Shown here one piece after another: positions 16,007-25,676 of a DNA stretch of 64,000 bases; within the stretch, counting starts at the first letter, position 1; each line of letters starts with the position of its first letter. The notes under the pieces are model-generated. The model had not been told where the DNA came from. It saw nothing but the letters and a program-made list of their open reading frames with translations, and did no database searches. Both the position numbers and the translations under genes were made by a program. The DNA is from CAVTWD01 sp963738325 (GTDB taxonomy: Bacteria; Actinomycetota; Acidimicrobiia; Acidimicrobiales; Ilumatobacteraceae), in assembly GCA_963738325.1 (NCBI GenBank), contig CAVTWD010000013.1:310001-374000 (forward strand). Reading direction: 5' to 3'.

Positions 16007-17008
16007 TTGTTCAACTTGCGCAACCGCAGCTTTGTGAAGGAGGTCGACTTCGAGCCCCGCGAGCTCCGGTTCCTCCTTCAGCTATCCGAGGCGTTGAAGC
16101 TGGCGAAGTACGCCGGGACGGAGGTCAAGCGGCTCGCGGGCAAGGAGATCGCCCTCATCTTCGAGAAGACTTCGACGCGTACCCGTTCGGCGTTCGAGGT
16201 CGCCGCCTTCGATCAGGGCGCCCACGTGACCTACCTCGATCCGTCCGGATCGCAGTTGGGTCACAAGGAATCGGTGGCCGACACGGCGAGGGTCCTCGGC
16301 CGCATGTACGACGCGATCGAGTTCCGCGGCAATCGACAGGTGGACGTCGAGGAGCTGGCGACGCACGCCGGCGTCCCCGTCTACAACGGCCTCACCGACG
16401 AGTGGCACCCCACCCAGATGCTGGCCGACTTCCTCACCATGCACGAGGCCAGCGGCAAGCCGTATGACGCCCTCTCGTACGCCTTCGTCGGCGACTGCCG
16501 GTTCAACATGGGCCGATCGCTCTTGGCCATGGGTGCCTTGATGGGAGCCGATGTCCGCCTCGCCGGCCCCCCCGCCCTCCATCCGCCTGCCGACGTGGTG
16601 GCGACGGCCCAGGAGATCGCCGGCCGCACCGGAGCCCGCATCAGCATCACGGAGGACGCGTCGACCGCCGTATCCGGAGTGGACTTCGTCCACACCGACG
16701 TGTGGGTCTCGATGGGTGAGGCGAAGGACGTATGGAGCGAACGAGTCCGGCTCTTGAGTCCGTATCAGGTGAACTCGGCGCTGCTGGAGAAGACTGACAA
16801 CCCGAAGGTCAAGTTCATGCACTGCCTGCCGGCCTTCCACGACCCGAACACGGTCGTCGGCCGGGACATCATGGAGCACACCGGGATGACCGACGGCCTC
16901 GAGGTGACCGGCGAGGTGTTCGAGTCGCCCGCCAGCATCGTGTTCGACCAGGCGGAGAACCGGCTGCACACGATCAAGGCGCTGCTGGTCGCGACCCTGG
17001 GTAGCTGA
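16007..17008 (+). CDS. arcB: Ornithine carbamoyltransferase (catabolic)
   Basis: The start is taken as TTG 16007, six bases after AGGAGG (15995-16000); earlier in-frame codons lack family resemblance. The 333-aa product has the carbamoyl-phosphate loop FEKTSTRTRSAFEVA (about 50-64), HPTQMLADF (His134), and MHCLPAFHD (Cys273), the standard ornithine transcarbamylase motifs. In the arginine deiminase pathway it splits citrulline with phosphate into ornithine and carbamoyl phosphate. It is the first gene of a tight cluster with carbamate kinase and arginine deiminase, which supports the catabolic role over the biosynthetic argF. Confidence 0.95.
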   Translation: MFNLRNRSFVKEVDFEPRELRFLLQLSEALKLAKYAGTEVKRLAGKEIALIFEKTSTRTRSAFEVAAFDQGAHVTYLDPSGSQLGHKESVADTARVLGRMYDAIEFRGNRQVDVEELATHAGVPVYNGLTDEWHPTQMLADFLTMHEASGKPYDALSYAFVGDCRFNMGRSLLAMGALMGADVRLAGPPALHPPADVVATAQEIAGRTGARISITEDASTAVSGVDFVHTDVWVSMGEAKDVWSERVRLLSPYQVNSALLEKTDNPKVKFMHCLPAFHDPNTVVGRDIMEHTGMTDGLEVTGEVFESPASIVFDQAENRLHTIKALLVATLGS

Positions 17009-17019
17009 AGGTCCGGGGC

Positions 17020-17949
17020 GTGCGTATCTTGGTCGCGCTGGGGGGCAACGCCTTGCTGAGACGGGGCGAGCCGATGACCGCGGACGTGCAGCGGGCCAAC
17101 GTCCGGGTCGCGACCGCGGCCTTGGCGCCCGTCGCCGCCAACCATCAACTCGTGCTCTCGCATGGAAACGGTCCACAGGTGGGTCTGCTGGCCCTCCAGG
17201 CCGCCGCCTACACGGAAGTGGAGGCGTACCCGCTCGACGTGCTGGGGGCCCAGACCGAGGGGATGATCGGGTACTTGATCGAGCAGGAGCTCGGCAATCT
17301 GCTCCCCCCCGAGGTGCCCTTCGCCACGATCCTGACCATGATCGAGGTCGACGCCACTGACCCGGCCTTCGCCGATCCGACCAAGTTCGTCGGGCCCGTC
17401 TACGACGACGCCGCCGCCGATGCCCTTGCCCAGGAGAAGGGGTGGGTCTTCAAGCGGGATGGAGACCGGTTGCGGCGCGTCGTCGCGTCACCGGCACCGA
17501 AGCGCATCTTCGAGATCCGACCGATCCGCTGGCTGTTGGAGCACGACACCGTGGTGATCTGTGCCGGCGGAGGCGGGATCCCGACCTCGTGGGTTCCCGG
17601 ACAGGAACGCACGCTCGCAGGCGTGGAGGCGGTGATCGACAAGGATCTCGCCAGCGAGCTCCTGGCCCGCGACATCGACGCTGACCTGTTCATCATGGCC
17701 ACTGATGTCGACGGCGTGTACGACGGATGGGGAACGCCGGAGCAGCACCGTATCCGTCGGGTCACCCCTGATGAGCTGCGCCGCCGTGACTTCGCGGCTG
17801 GGTCGATGGGTCCGAAGGTCGAGGCGGCCGTCCGGTTCGTGGAGGCGACGGGTCGGCGGGCCGCGATCGGCTCGCTGAACGACATCGAGGGGATCGTCGA
17901 GGGGCGGGCCGGCACGACAGTGGCGCGCGATGGCGCCAAGGAGGGATGA
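17020..17949 (+). CDS. arcC: Carbamate kinase
   Basis: GTG start 11 bases after arcB. The 309-aa product has the amino-acid-kinase fold: VALGGNALLRRGEP at the N-terminus, LSHGNGPQVGLLALQ, VICAGGGGIPT, DKDLASELLA, MATDVDGVY and GSMGPKVEAA, matching carbamate kinases of about 310 residues. It makes ATP from carbamoyl phosphate and ADP, releasing ammonia and CO2, the energy-yielding step of arginine fermentation. Downstream, the arcA ribosome site lies inside its last codons. Confidence 0.96.
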   Translation: MRILVALGGNALLRRGEPMTADVQRANVRVATAALAPVAANHQLVLSHGNGPQVGLLALQAAAYTEVEAYPLDVLGAQTEGMIGYLIEQELGNLLPPEVPFATILTMIEVDATDPAFADPTKFVGPVYDDAAADALAQEKGWVFKRDGDRLRRVVASPAPKRIFEIRPIRWLLEHDTVVICAGGGGIPTSWVPGQERTLAGVEAVIDKDLASELLARDIDADLFIMATDVDGVYDGWGTPEQHRIRRVTPDELRRRDFAAGSMGPKVEAAVRFVEATGRRAAIGSLNDIEGIVEGRAGTTVARDGAKEG

Positions 17950-17953
17950 AAGG

Positions 17954-19216
17954 ATGGGCGAGTTCGGTGTCCATTCGGAGGTTGGCAAGCTCCGCAAGGT
18001 CATGGTCCACCGGCCCGATCTCAGCCTGAAGCGGCTGACCCCGTCGAACCACGACGACCTGCTTTTCGACGACGTGCTGTGGGTGGAGCGGGCCCAGTAT
18101 GAGCACGACCAATTCGTGGCCCGCATGCGCGAACGCGGCGTCGAGGTGCACCTCCTGTCCGACCTGCTCGCCGAAGCGCTGGCGGCCAGCGCCGAAGCGC
18201 GACAGCGGCTCATCGAGCTGGTGGCGTCGGAATACACGGTGGGGTGGTCGCTCGTCGACGAGATCCGCACCCTCCTCGCCGACCTGAAGCCCCACGAACT
18301 CGCAATCCATCTCATCGGCGGCCTGACCGTGGCCGAGGCCGGCCTCGATCCGGCCGCCGCCGCCAAGGTGTCGTTGATCGGCGCCGCCCTCGACGACACG
18401 AGCCAGTTCGTGCTGCCACCGTTGCCGAACACGCTGTTCACGCGCGATTCGTCGTGCTGGATCTACAACGGCGTGTCGATCAACCCGATGTACTGGCCGG
18501 CCCGCCGACGCGAGGCCTACAACGTGGCCGCCATCTACCGCGCCCATCCGATGTTCGCCGAAGGGGGCTTCGAGTTCTGGTACCCCCCGGAAGGGCCCGA
18601 CGGGCGATTCGAGACGGCCGACTTCGGTCTGGCCTCGCTCGAAGGCGGCGACGTGATGCCGGTCGGCAACGCCACGGTGCTCATCGGCATGAGCGAACGG
18701 TCGCAGGGCCGCATGATCGAGCAGATCGCCAAGGCGCTGTTCACCGCGGGCGCCGCCGAGCGGGTCATCGCCTGTGTCATGTCGAAGGACCGCGCCCACA
18801 TGCACCTCGACACCGTGTTCACGCTGCTCGACCGGGACAAGGCCACCGCCTATCCGAAGGTCATGGGCGAGATCCGGGCGATCAGTTTGCGCCCCGGCAC
18901 GAGGCCCGGCGACTTTCATGTCACCCTTGAGGACACCTTCCTGGGAGCGGTCGCCGATGCGTTGGGAGTGCCGAAGCTGCACGTCGTGGAGACCGGCGGG
19001 GACGCCTACCAGCAAGAGCGCGAGCAGTGGGACGACGGCAACAACGTGGTCGCCCTCGAGCCAGGCGTCGTCGTGGCCTACGAGCGCAATACGTACACGA
19101 TCGCCAAGATGCGCGAGGCGGGCGTCGAGGTGATCGAGATCGAGGGTTTCGAGCTCGGCAAGGGACGCGGAGGGGGTCACTGCATGACCTGTCCACTCCT
19201 TCGCGACCCTGTGTGA
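17954..19216 (+). CDS. arcA: Arginine deiminase
   Basis: ATG 17954 follows AAGGAGGG at the end of arcC. The 420-aa product carries the guanidino-modifying enzyme signatures: VHSEVGKLRKVMVHRP at the start, LPNTLFTRDSS, SLEGGDVMPVG, AHMHLDTVFTLLD and, near the end, GGGHCMTCPL with the catalytic Cys410. It hydrolyses arginine to citrulline and ammonia. All catalytic residues visible to me are present and the length is normal for the family. The ammonia produced also raises internal pH, so acid protection is possible besides ATP supply. Confidence 0.97.
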   Translation: MGEFGVHSEVGKLRKVMVHRPDLSLKRLTPSNHDDLLFDDVLWVERAQYEHDQFVARMRERGVEVHLLSDLLAEALAASAEARQRLIELVASEYTVGWSLVDEIRTLLADLKPHELAIHLIGGLTVAEAGLDPAAAAKVSLIGAALDDTSQFVLPPLPNTLFTRDSSCWIYNGVSINPMYWPARRREAYNVAAIYRAHPMFAEGGFEFWYPPEGPDGRFETADFGLASLEGGDVMPVGNATVLIGMSERSQGRMIEQIAKALFTAGAAERVIACVMSKDRAHMHLDTVFTLLDRDKATAYPKVMGEIRAISLRPGTRPGDFHVTLEDTFLGAVADALGVPKLHVVETGGDAYQQEREQWDDGNNVVALEPGVVVAYERNTYTIAKMREAGVEVIEIEGFELGKGRGGGHCMTCPLLRDPV

Positions 19217-19250
19217 CGCCCGCCAACTCGACTCGGGGGACGGACGGACC

Positions 19251-20675
19251 ATGAGCGACACACCTGCAGCCGCACCGCAGACTCCTCCGGCGAGCCCGCC
19301 CACCCAGGTTGGGCCTGGGGACTCCGGCCCCCGGTTCGGCCCGACCCAGGCCATCGCCCTCATCATGGGCAGCATCATCGGCGTCGGCATCTTCAACCTC
19401 CCGACGTCACTCGCTGGCTACGGGCCGATCACGCTGGTCTCGATGGGCCTCACCACCATCGGAGCGCTCGTGCTGGCCATGCTCTTCGCGGCGTTGTCTC
19501 GCCGCCTCCCGGCCGACGGAGGTCCCTACGCGTATGCCAGGGTTGCCTTCGGGAACAAGGTGGGCTTCGTCAACGCCTGGTCGTACTGGATCACGGCCTG
19601 GGCCGGAAACGCCGCCATCGCCGTCGGCTGGGTCTTGTACGTGGAGCAATTCGTCAACAAGGGTCACAACCGGGCCGGCTCCATCCTCCTCGTACTCGTC
19701 GGGTTGTGGTTACCGGCGGCGATCAACCTCTCGGGCGTGAAGAACATGGGATCGGTCCAAGTGGGGACGACGATCCTCAAGTTCGCCGCCCTCGCCTTCA
19801 TGTCGACGGTCGGCCTCCTCTACATCGACACCGCCAATTACTCCCCGTGGAACGTGAGCGGCGAGAGCGCCGTCGCGGCGATCGGTGGCGGCATGGCCAT
19901 CGCCCTGTTCAGCTATCTCGGTGTGGAGACCGCGTCCGTAGCGGCGGCCAAGGTGAGAGACCCCGATCGGAACATCCCTCGCGCCACCATCCTCGGCACG
20001 CTGGCCACTGCCGTCGTCTACATGCTCTCGCTCACCGCCATGTTCGGCATCCTTCCGAGCTCGGCGCTGGCGTCAGCGACGGCACCGTTCTCCGACGCCG
20101 TCAACTCGATGTTCGGCGGCACGTGGCCCGGCAAGGTGATGGCCATCGCCGTCATCATCTCCGGGTTCGGGGCCCTGAACGGATGGACGATGATCTGTGC
20201 CGAGATGCCCCTGGCCGCAGCAAAGGACGGCCTTTTCCCCGCCCGGTTCAAACGCATCTCCCGCACTGGAGTACCAGCCTTCGGCATCGTGGCCTCGACC
20301 ATCCTGGCGTCGATCGCCATGTTCATCAACTACCTCGGCTCGAGCGGCGCCACGGCCTTCACCACCCTCGTGCTCATGAGCGGGATCACCGCCGCCATCC
20401 CCTACGGTTTCTCCGCCCTGGCCCAGATGAAATGGCGGCTGGTCGATCACCGCACCCTGGAGACGCCCCGCTTCCTGCGAGACATGGCCGTCGCTGTCAT
20501 TTCGCTGATCTTCTCGATCCTCTTCATCGTCTATTCGCGCAACACCGGCAACAGCTTCTGGATCTACTGGGCGCCCTTCCTCCTCGCTGGGGGGGCCCTG
20601 CTCCTCGGCATCCCCGTGTACAAGGCGCAACAGCGGTCTATGACCGAACCTGAACCCGTTCCCGCCTACCGGTAG
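19251..20675 (+). CDS. APC-family amino-acid antiporter, probable arginine/ornithine exchanger
   Basis: A 474-aa membrane protein with about 12 hydrophobic helices and a Pro-rich cytoplasmic N-terminus of about 28 residues. IALIMGSIIGVGIFNLPTSL is the helix-1 substrate motif of the basic amino-acid antiporter group (ArcD/AdiC-like), and FSYLGVETASVAAAKVRDPD is the helix-6 motif. It begins 34 bases after arcA in the same direction. The linkage makes arginine-ornithine exchange the best guess. Its C-terminus is duplicated as a remnant at 12551-12788. Confidence 0.9.
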   Translation: MSDTPAAAPQTPPASPPTQVGPGDSGPRFGPTQAIALIMGSIIGVGIFNLPTSLAGYGPITLVSMGLTTIGALVLAMLFAALSRRLPADGGPYAYARVAFGNKVGFVNAWSYWITAWAGNAAIAVGWVLYVEQFVNKGHNRAGSILLVLVGLWLPAAINLSGVKNMGSVQVGTTILKFAALAFMSTVGLLYIDTANYSPWNVSGESAVAAIGGGMAIALFSYLGVETASVAAAKVRDPDRNIPRATILGTLATAVVYMLSLTAMFGILPSSALASATAPFSDAVNSMFGGTWPGKVMAIAVIISGFGALNGWTMICAEMPLAAAKDGLFPARFKRISRTGVPAFGIVASTILASIAMFINYLGSSGATAFTTLVLMSGITAAIPYGFSALAQMKWRLVDHRTLETPRFLRDMAVAVISLIFSILFIVYSRNTGNSFWIYWAPFLLAGGALLLGIPVYKAQQRSMTEPEPVPAYR

Positions 20676-20705
20676 CCTCACCACGCCAGATGGACGGTCG
20701 ACAGG

Positions 20706-22049
20706 ATGGTGAACCGGCGAGGCCAGAACCTGCCGACGGGTGACGAGCCGGGCACCGCCGACAGTCCCGGCGAATCGAAGCGGTTCACGATACGGCAGGC
20801 GGCCTTCATCGGCGTCGGCGCGATGGTCGGAGCAGGGATCTTCTCGTTGCTCGGCGCGGCCGGAGAGGTTGCGGGTGCGGCCGTCTGGATCTCGTTTCTG
20901 ATCGCGGGCGCGATCGCCATCCTCAACGGCTACTCGTTCGCCAAGTTCGGCGCGCGGTACCCGTCGGCCGGCGGGTTGCTCGAGTACATCGCCCGGGGGT
21001 TCGGCGACGGCCACATCACCGGCGTCGTCGCCTGGATGGTCCTCGCCACCAACGCCATCGTCACCGGCATGGTCGCCGTCTCGTTCGGGAGCTACGCGAG
21101 CGACGCCGTCCCCTGGGGCAGCTCGACCTGGGTCAAGATCTTCGCCGCCCTCATCGTGTCCGTCATGACCATGTTGAACATCCTCGGCTCACAAGCCGTC
21201 GCCCGGGTGCAAACCGTCGTCGTGACCGTCGTCATCGGCATCCTCGCCGTCTTCGCCGTCGTGACCCTCGTCAACATGGACCCGCACCTGCTTGCCTTCT
21301 CCGGCTACCCGTCCCTGCGAGACATCGTGTCGAGCGTCGCGCTCACGTTCTTCGCGTTCTTGGGGTTCGGCATCGTCAGCTTCACGGCCAAGGACCTGGC
21401 CGACCCTTCGTATGAGCTCCCTCGGGCCATGTACCTGGCGCTTGGCATCGCGACGGTGATCTACGTGGCTGTGGCGCTCGGAGTGTTCGGTACGCTCACC
21501 GTCGAGGAGGTCATCGCGTCCGGAGGCACAGCGATCGCCAAGGCGGCCGAGCCCGTCCTCGGGACGGCCGGCTACTGGCTGATGAGCGTCACCGCCTTGT
21601 TCGCCACCGCCGGGGCAACCAACGGCGGCCTGTACCCCGCGTCCGGGCTCTGCGACCAACTCGCCTCCGTCGGCCAGCTCCCACCGGTGATGGGCCGCCG
21701 CCTCGGCGGTCGCGCCTCGACCGGCCTGCTCCTCACCGCCGTGCTCGCCATCGTGCTCGCCGTCGGCTTCGACCTCAACGCCATCGCCTCGATCGGCAGC
21801 GCCATCGCACTGGTCGTGTTCGCGCTCGTGACCGTCGGCCACCTGCGGGTGCGCGACCACACGGGCGCTCGCCTCTCCATCCTCCTGCTCGGCATCGCGA
21901 CCACCGTCATCGTTCTCGTGACGTTCGCAGTCACGACGCTCGTCGACGAGCCACGCACCCTGGTGGCGATCGCCGTCGTCCTCCTCTTGAGCATCGGGCT
22001 CGACCTCGGCTGGAAACGAGCCCGCGACGCCCGGCTGGCCATCCCCTGA
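20706..22049 (+). CDS. APC-family amino-acid permease
   Basis: A 447-aa polytopic protein with about 12 helices. The helix-1 motif is AAFIGVGAMVGAGIFSLLGA and the helix-6 region contains TFFAFLGFGIVSFTAKDLADP, both typical of APC transporters but distinct from the neighbour. It starts 30 bases after the antiporter gene and is likely the last gene of the arc operon. Substrate is not readable; uptake of arginine or another amino acid is inferred from context. Confidence 0.88.
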   Translation: MVNRRGQNLPTGDEPGTADSPGESKRFTIRQAAFIGVGAMVGAGIFSLLGAAGEVAGAAVWISFLIAGAIAILNGYSFAKFGARYPSAGGLLEYIARGFGDGHITGVVAWMVLATNAIVTGMVAVSFGSYASDAVPWGSSTWVKIFAALIVSVMTMLNILGSQAVARVQTVVVTVVIGILAVFAVVTLVNMDPHLLAFSGYPSLRDIVSSVALTFFAFLGFGIVSFTAKDLADPSYELPRAMYLALGIATVIYVAVALGVFGTLTVEEVIASGGTAIAKAAEPVLGTAGYWLMSVTALFATAGATNGGLYPASGLCDQLASVGQLPPVMGRRLGGRASTGLLLTAVLAIVLAVGFDLNAIASIGSAIALVVFALVTVGHLRVRDHTGARLSILLLGIATTVIVLVTFAVTTLVDEPRTLVAIAVVLLLSIGLDLGWKRARDARLAIP

Positions 22050-22193
22050 CGGGTCGCCGTCGGGGGCGCCGACTCGGAACAGGAGCTCGACGCCGGAGTG
22101 GTCGCCGTCGTCGCCGCCGGCGCGGGTGCCCAGCGACCCGGTAGGTCAGCCCACTGGCCCGTCACCACCGCCAAAGCGCCAAGCCACGGCCGC

Positions 22194-22199
22194 TACACT
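22194..22199 (+). promoter_or_regulatory. TACACT -10 box of a leaderless gene
   Basis: TACACT ends six bases before the ATG at 22206, the spacing seen when transcription starts at the start codon in actinobacteria. No ribosome site is present. Confidence 0.55.
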
Positions 22200-22205
22200 C
22201 AGCGC

Positions 22206-22427
22206 ATGCGACGGGATGGGGGGCGGCCGTCCGCCCGCACCGGTCGCGGTCAACGGCGAATCCTCGTCGCCGCGGTCGTTGTTCTCGGCGGCACCACTTT
22301 TGCGGCCTGTACGCCCCATGGCCAATCCGTGACCCACCCATGTCCGACTATCGCCGGCCGAGGTGTGGTCGCTTTGCCCAAGGTCGGGCTCGCCGCAGAG
22401 GAGCTGAGGGTTCAGGAGAAATGCTGA
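22206..22427 (+). CDS. Small predicted lipoprotein (73 aa)
   Basis: The N-terminus is basic (MRRDGGRPSARTGRGQRR), followed by a hydrophobic segment and lipobox (AAVVVLGGTTFAACTP), so it is probably a short exported lipoprotein. The mature part is only about 40 residues and has no recognised domain. A leaderless promoter supports the start. The last residues (AAEELRVQEKC) may be read-through into unrelated sequence, so the gene could be truncated; phage debris begins just downstream. Confidence 0.5.
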   Translation: MRRDGGRPSARTGRGQRRILVAAVVVLGGTTFAACTPHGQSVTHPCPTIAGRGVVALPKVGLAAEELRVQEKC

Positions 22428-22482
22428 CGTCGTAGACCAGATTTCACCGCCCGCCTCCTCGCCGACGACGTGGCCAGCGCGG

Positions 22483-22776
22483 TCAGGCGAAGACGATCCG
22501 AACGTTTAGGCGCCCTGAGCCGGGGGTTTCATCCTCCGCGGTCCGTCGAACGGTCCGTGAGCTGGATCCGAAAGCGTCCTCGATCGCCTGGCGCATGAGC
22601 TCCTCGTCGTTCGGCCAGAGATGCCCGTAGGTGTTGAGCGTCTCGGTGGCGGTCGCGTGCCCCATGAAGTGATGGGCGACGAGCACCGAGCAGCCCGAAG
22701 CGATGAGGGCCGAGGCCGCGTCGAAGCACGCCCCGCGTCCTCGGCCGAGCTCACGCGGGCCCAGGTGATCCGCCAC
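22483..22776 (-). pseudogene. C-terminal fragment of a tyrosine recombinase (phage integrase)
   Basis: The frame contains SALIASGCSVLVAHHFMGHA and TATETLNTYGHLWPNDEE. That is the end of the catalytic domain of tyrosine integrases, with the GHA histidine box and the active-site Tyr in NTYGHLW. Everything before it, including the catalytic Arg boxes, is missing, and the upstream HxLR text is scrambled. It is a dead prophage or island remnant unrelated to the serine recombinase element. Confidence 0.8.
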
Positions 22777-22856
22777 GGCCAGCGCCTATGGCTGAGGAGG
22801 CGACCACGACACGGGTGGCGATGTGCGGGCAACGCCGAGGCGACGACCATGTCCAC

Positions 22857-23043
22857 AGAGTGCTGTGGACGATGCCCGCCGCGCCGGCTTGGCCGGGCGG
22901 CCCGACTGGCAGCGCTACCCGCGGGCCATGCTCACCGCCCGGGCCACCGCCGAGCTCGCCCGCCTCGCCTTCCCCGACGTGCTCGGCGCCGTCCGGCTAC
23001 GCCCTCGATGAGCTCGAGGACGCCGCCCCCGGCGAGGTGACCG
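22857..23043 (+). pseudogene. Fragment of a phage RecT-like recombination protein
   Basis: The plus-strand text DDARRAGLAGRPDWQRYPRA, then MLTARATAELARLAFPDVLG, is the conserved C-terminal block of RecT-type single-strand annealing proteins (family pattern: W..YPRAML..RA..EL.R..FPDV). A one-base shift near 22993 leads to GYALDELEDAAPGEVTEF, the usual continuation. The N-terminal two thirds are absent. Together with the integrase fragment it marks a former prophage site. Confidence 0.65.
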
Positions 23044-23046
23044 AGT

Positions 23047-25676
23047 TCATTCGAGCGGTTGATGGGAGATGGCCGCTGGTTCGCGGCCGGCGAGCAACCA
23101 CCCGCCGCCGAAGGCGAGCACGGGTAAGCCGATGAGCATGACGGCGAGGTCGAGCGCGGGCACCTGGGAGAGGGGATGCAGGTCCTTGCTGTGCCAGGCG
23201 ATGAGTGCGAGGTAGGCGACGGTGATGCCGAGCAGCGCGCCGAGGAACGCGAGCGCGCCGCCGGTCGCTGCGGTGATGTTGCGGCGGGTTGTGGTGGACG
23301 CGCCGGTCGCAGCGAGGGTGCGCAGGTCGTTGGCGGTTTCGCTGCGGATGAGACCGACGGTCATCGCCAGCACGCCGAGCGCGACGAGGATCCCGATTGC
23401 GGTGGCGTCGTCGCGGAGGCGTTTCAGGGTCGTTTCACTCGGTCGGGCTTCGACCGAGATGCCGGTGTCGGCGGCCGCTCGTTGCGCGGCGGTCACTTGC
23501 GTGTGGGTGAGTGCGTGGAGTGTTTCGACGAGCCAGCCCGCCGGTACCGGTTGCAAACCGAACGATGCGAGCGCGTGGGGAGTGAGCAGCGTGTTGGGAT
23601 CGGACGTGTAGGCGGGCAGGTTGACGTGCTGGATCGTCGGTCGCCACTGCGTGGGCGCGCGTGGCGCCAAGGGCGTGTTGCCGCCCTTCGAGCGCGTGTC
23701 GCCGGACGGGGCGGTGACCGTGAGACCCGCGAGATCGTTTCGCGACGTGATGATGTCGGCGGTGTCGAGAACGCGAGGGTCGATGCCGTAGTGCTGGAGG
23801 AGCGCTGGCGTCGCGACGTACAGCGCGGTCGAGTTCGCAACGTCGTAGCCCGTGCGGTTGCCGTTGGTGTCGACGGTGACGTTGCCGAGGCTGGCGGGCA
23901 CGACGTACGCGGATGGCGTTCCGACGGTGGGTTGCGTTGCACGGGGGTTCTGGCCGCGCGGTCCGGCGTCGGGGCCGCCGGGCGCCGGCGGCCCCCAGTT
24001 CGTGCCCGATCGTGGATCGAAGGCCTGGGTGAGCGGTATGACGGCCCCGGCGTGGAGCGTCGCGGCGAGCGCGTGTGCTCGCCGGTCGATCGTGGCGAGC
24101 TGCCTGGCGTTCCAGTCCGGCAGAACGGGCTGACCGTTGACGATGAAGTTGTCGTTGCTCGCCGTCAGGTGCACGAGGAGCTCGTTGGCAGGAAGGCTGC
24201 CAGCGGATGCAGGTGAGATTGCGGCGGCAGCACTGACGGCGATGGTGGCGGCGATGGCGAGCGCCAGGCTGATCGCGGCCAGCGCAGCCGCGGAGCGGGC
24301 TTGGTAGCGGGCGAGGTCGCGCAGCGCGAGCCGCACCGCGATCGTTGCGCGTCGACCGATTCTCGCGAGGGAGCGGATGAGCAGCGGCCCGAGTGTGAGC
24401 ATCCCGATCGTGGTGGCAACGGTCCCGATGATGATCAGAGGAGTGTTCGGGAGGCGTCGGCCGTCCCGTGCTTCGGTTGTGACGCGGTTCGCGAACGCGA
24501 GGCAGGCAAAGCCCGCGGCGACAAGGACGACACCGAGGGTCGCTAATCGATGTGCAGGCTTCGGTGGCGACGGTCGGCCCGAGAGCGCGTCGACGATCGA
24601 GGCGCGTGCGCTGACACGCGCCGGCCACCAAGCGGCCGCGACGGCGGTCACGATCGCGAGCACGATCGCAGCGGCGATGGCCCACCACGGAAGGTTGAAC
24701 CGATCGACGCGATGGCCGGCGATCGTCACGAAGGTGGGTGCGAAGGCGATCCAGCCGGCCATGCCGAGCGCGGCGCCGGCGAGCGCGGCGACGATACCGA
24801 CGACTGCGCCGTTGCTGACCATCGCGAAACGAACGTCGCGATCGGTTGCGCCCACGGCGCCGAGCATGCCGAGGGCGCGCAAGCGCCGCTGGGCCATGAC
24901 CGCGAATCCGGTGGCGGCGAGCAGGCCGACGAACAGCAGGCCGACCGTCTCGAGGACGAGGACGATGACGGCAGCTGCCGTCTCGCTGAACGGAAGGCGG
25001 CGTCCGATGCCGAAGTTGCCGCCGGGCTGGAACGCGTTGAGTTGATGGTCGGTCGCGTCGAAGAGGAGTGCTATTTGCGCTGGTGGGTTCGCTTGGCTGG
25101 GCGCGACGAGCGCGAAGTCGTCGGCGAGGTCGAGCGGGTTCTCGACGATGCCGACGATCCGTCGCGTACGACCGTTGGCCGTGAACGAGCCTCCGAAGTT
25201 CACGTCGAACGCAGCGGCAGCGCCGTCGGTGAGGGCGATCTCGTCGGGGCCGCTCGGGTAGCGCCCGTTGACGAGCCGCAGCGTCGGCTGGCTGTAGACG
25301 CCGTGCGGGTCCTGAGCTCGGAGATCCAGGGTCGTCGGCAGAGCCCGGAATCGCGAGGCTCTGGTGGTCGATCTCTTCGACACGTCCAAATGCGCGCTGT
25401 GCCGCGGCAACGACGTTGGTCTCGCTCGCGGGGAAGGTTATCCGGGTGTTCGCGGTGCCGAGGGTCGCGTCTTGCGGTTTGCTCGCGTTCGTTGCGAGTG
25501 CGAGCCCGACCGTCGTTGCGGCAACCGCGAGCGCGATCGAGCGCGACCACCAACGTCTGCTGTCGCCACTCGCGCCGAAACAGCCGCCATGCCCACCGCC
25601 CGACAGCGCGGCGTGCCGGCGCACGCGTATGCGTCCCGACCGGTGCGCCAGAGCGTTCCTGCAGGGCGACGATCAC
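23047..25676 (-). pseudogene. FtsX/MacB-type ABC transporter permease, two frameshifts
   Basis: The ATG (25676) overlaps the stop of the ATPase gene by four bases. The homologous protein (about 876 aa) changes frame twice near its N-terminus: after RREWRQQTLVV (about 25545) and after QSLAIPGS (about 25345). The rest, 23047-25340, is uninterrupted. It has two FtsX domains with groups of membrane helices (AAVIVLVLETVGLLFVGLLA; ATAIGILVALGVLAMTVGL) and large extracellular loops. With its ATPase it would export a peptide, lipid or drug. Two single-base shifts in 200 bases may be sequence errors. Confidence 0.85.
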
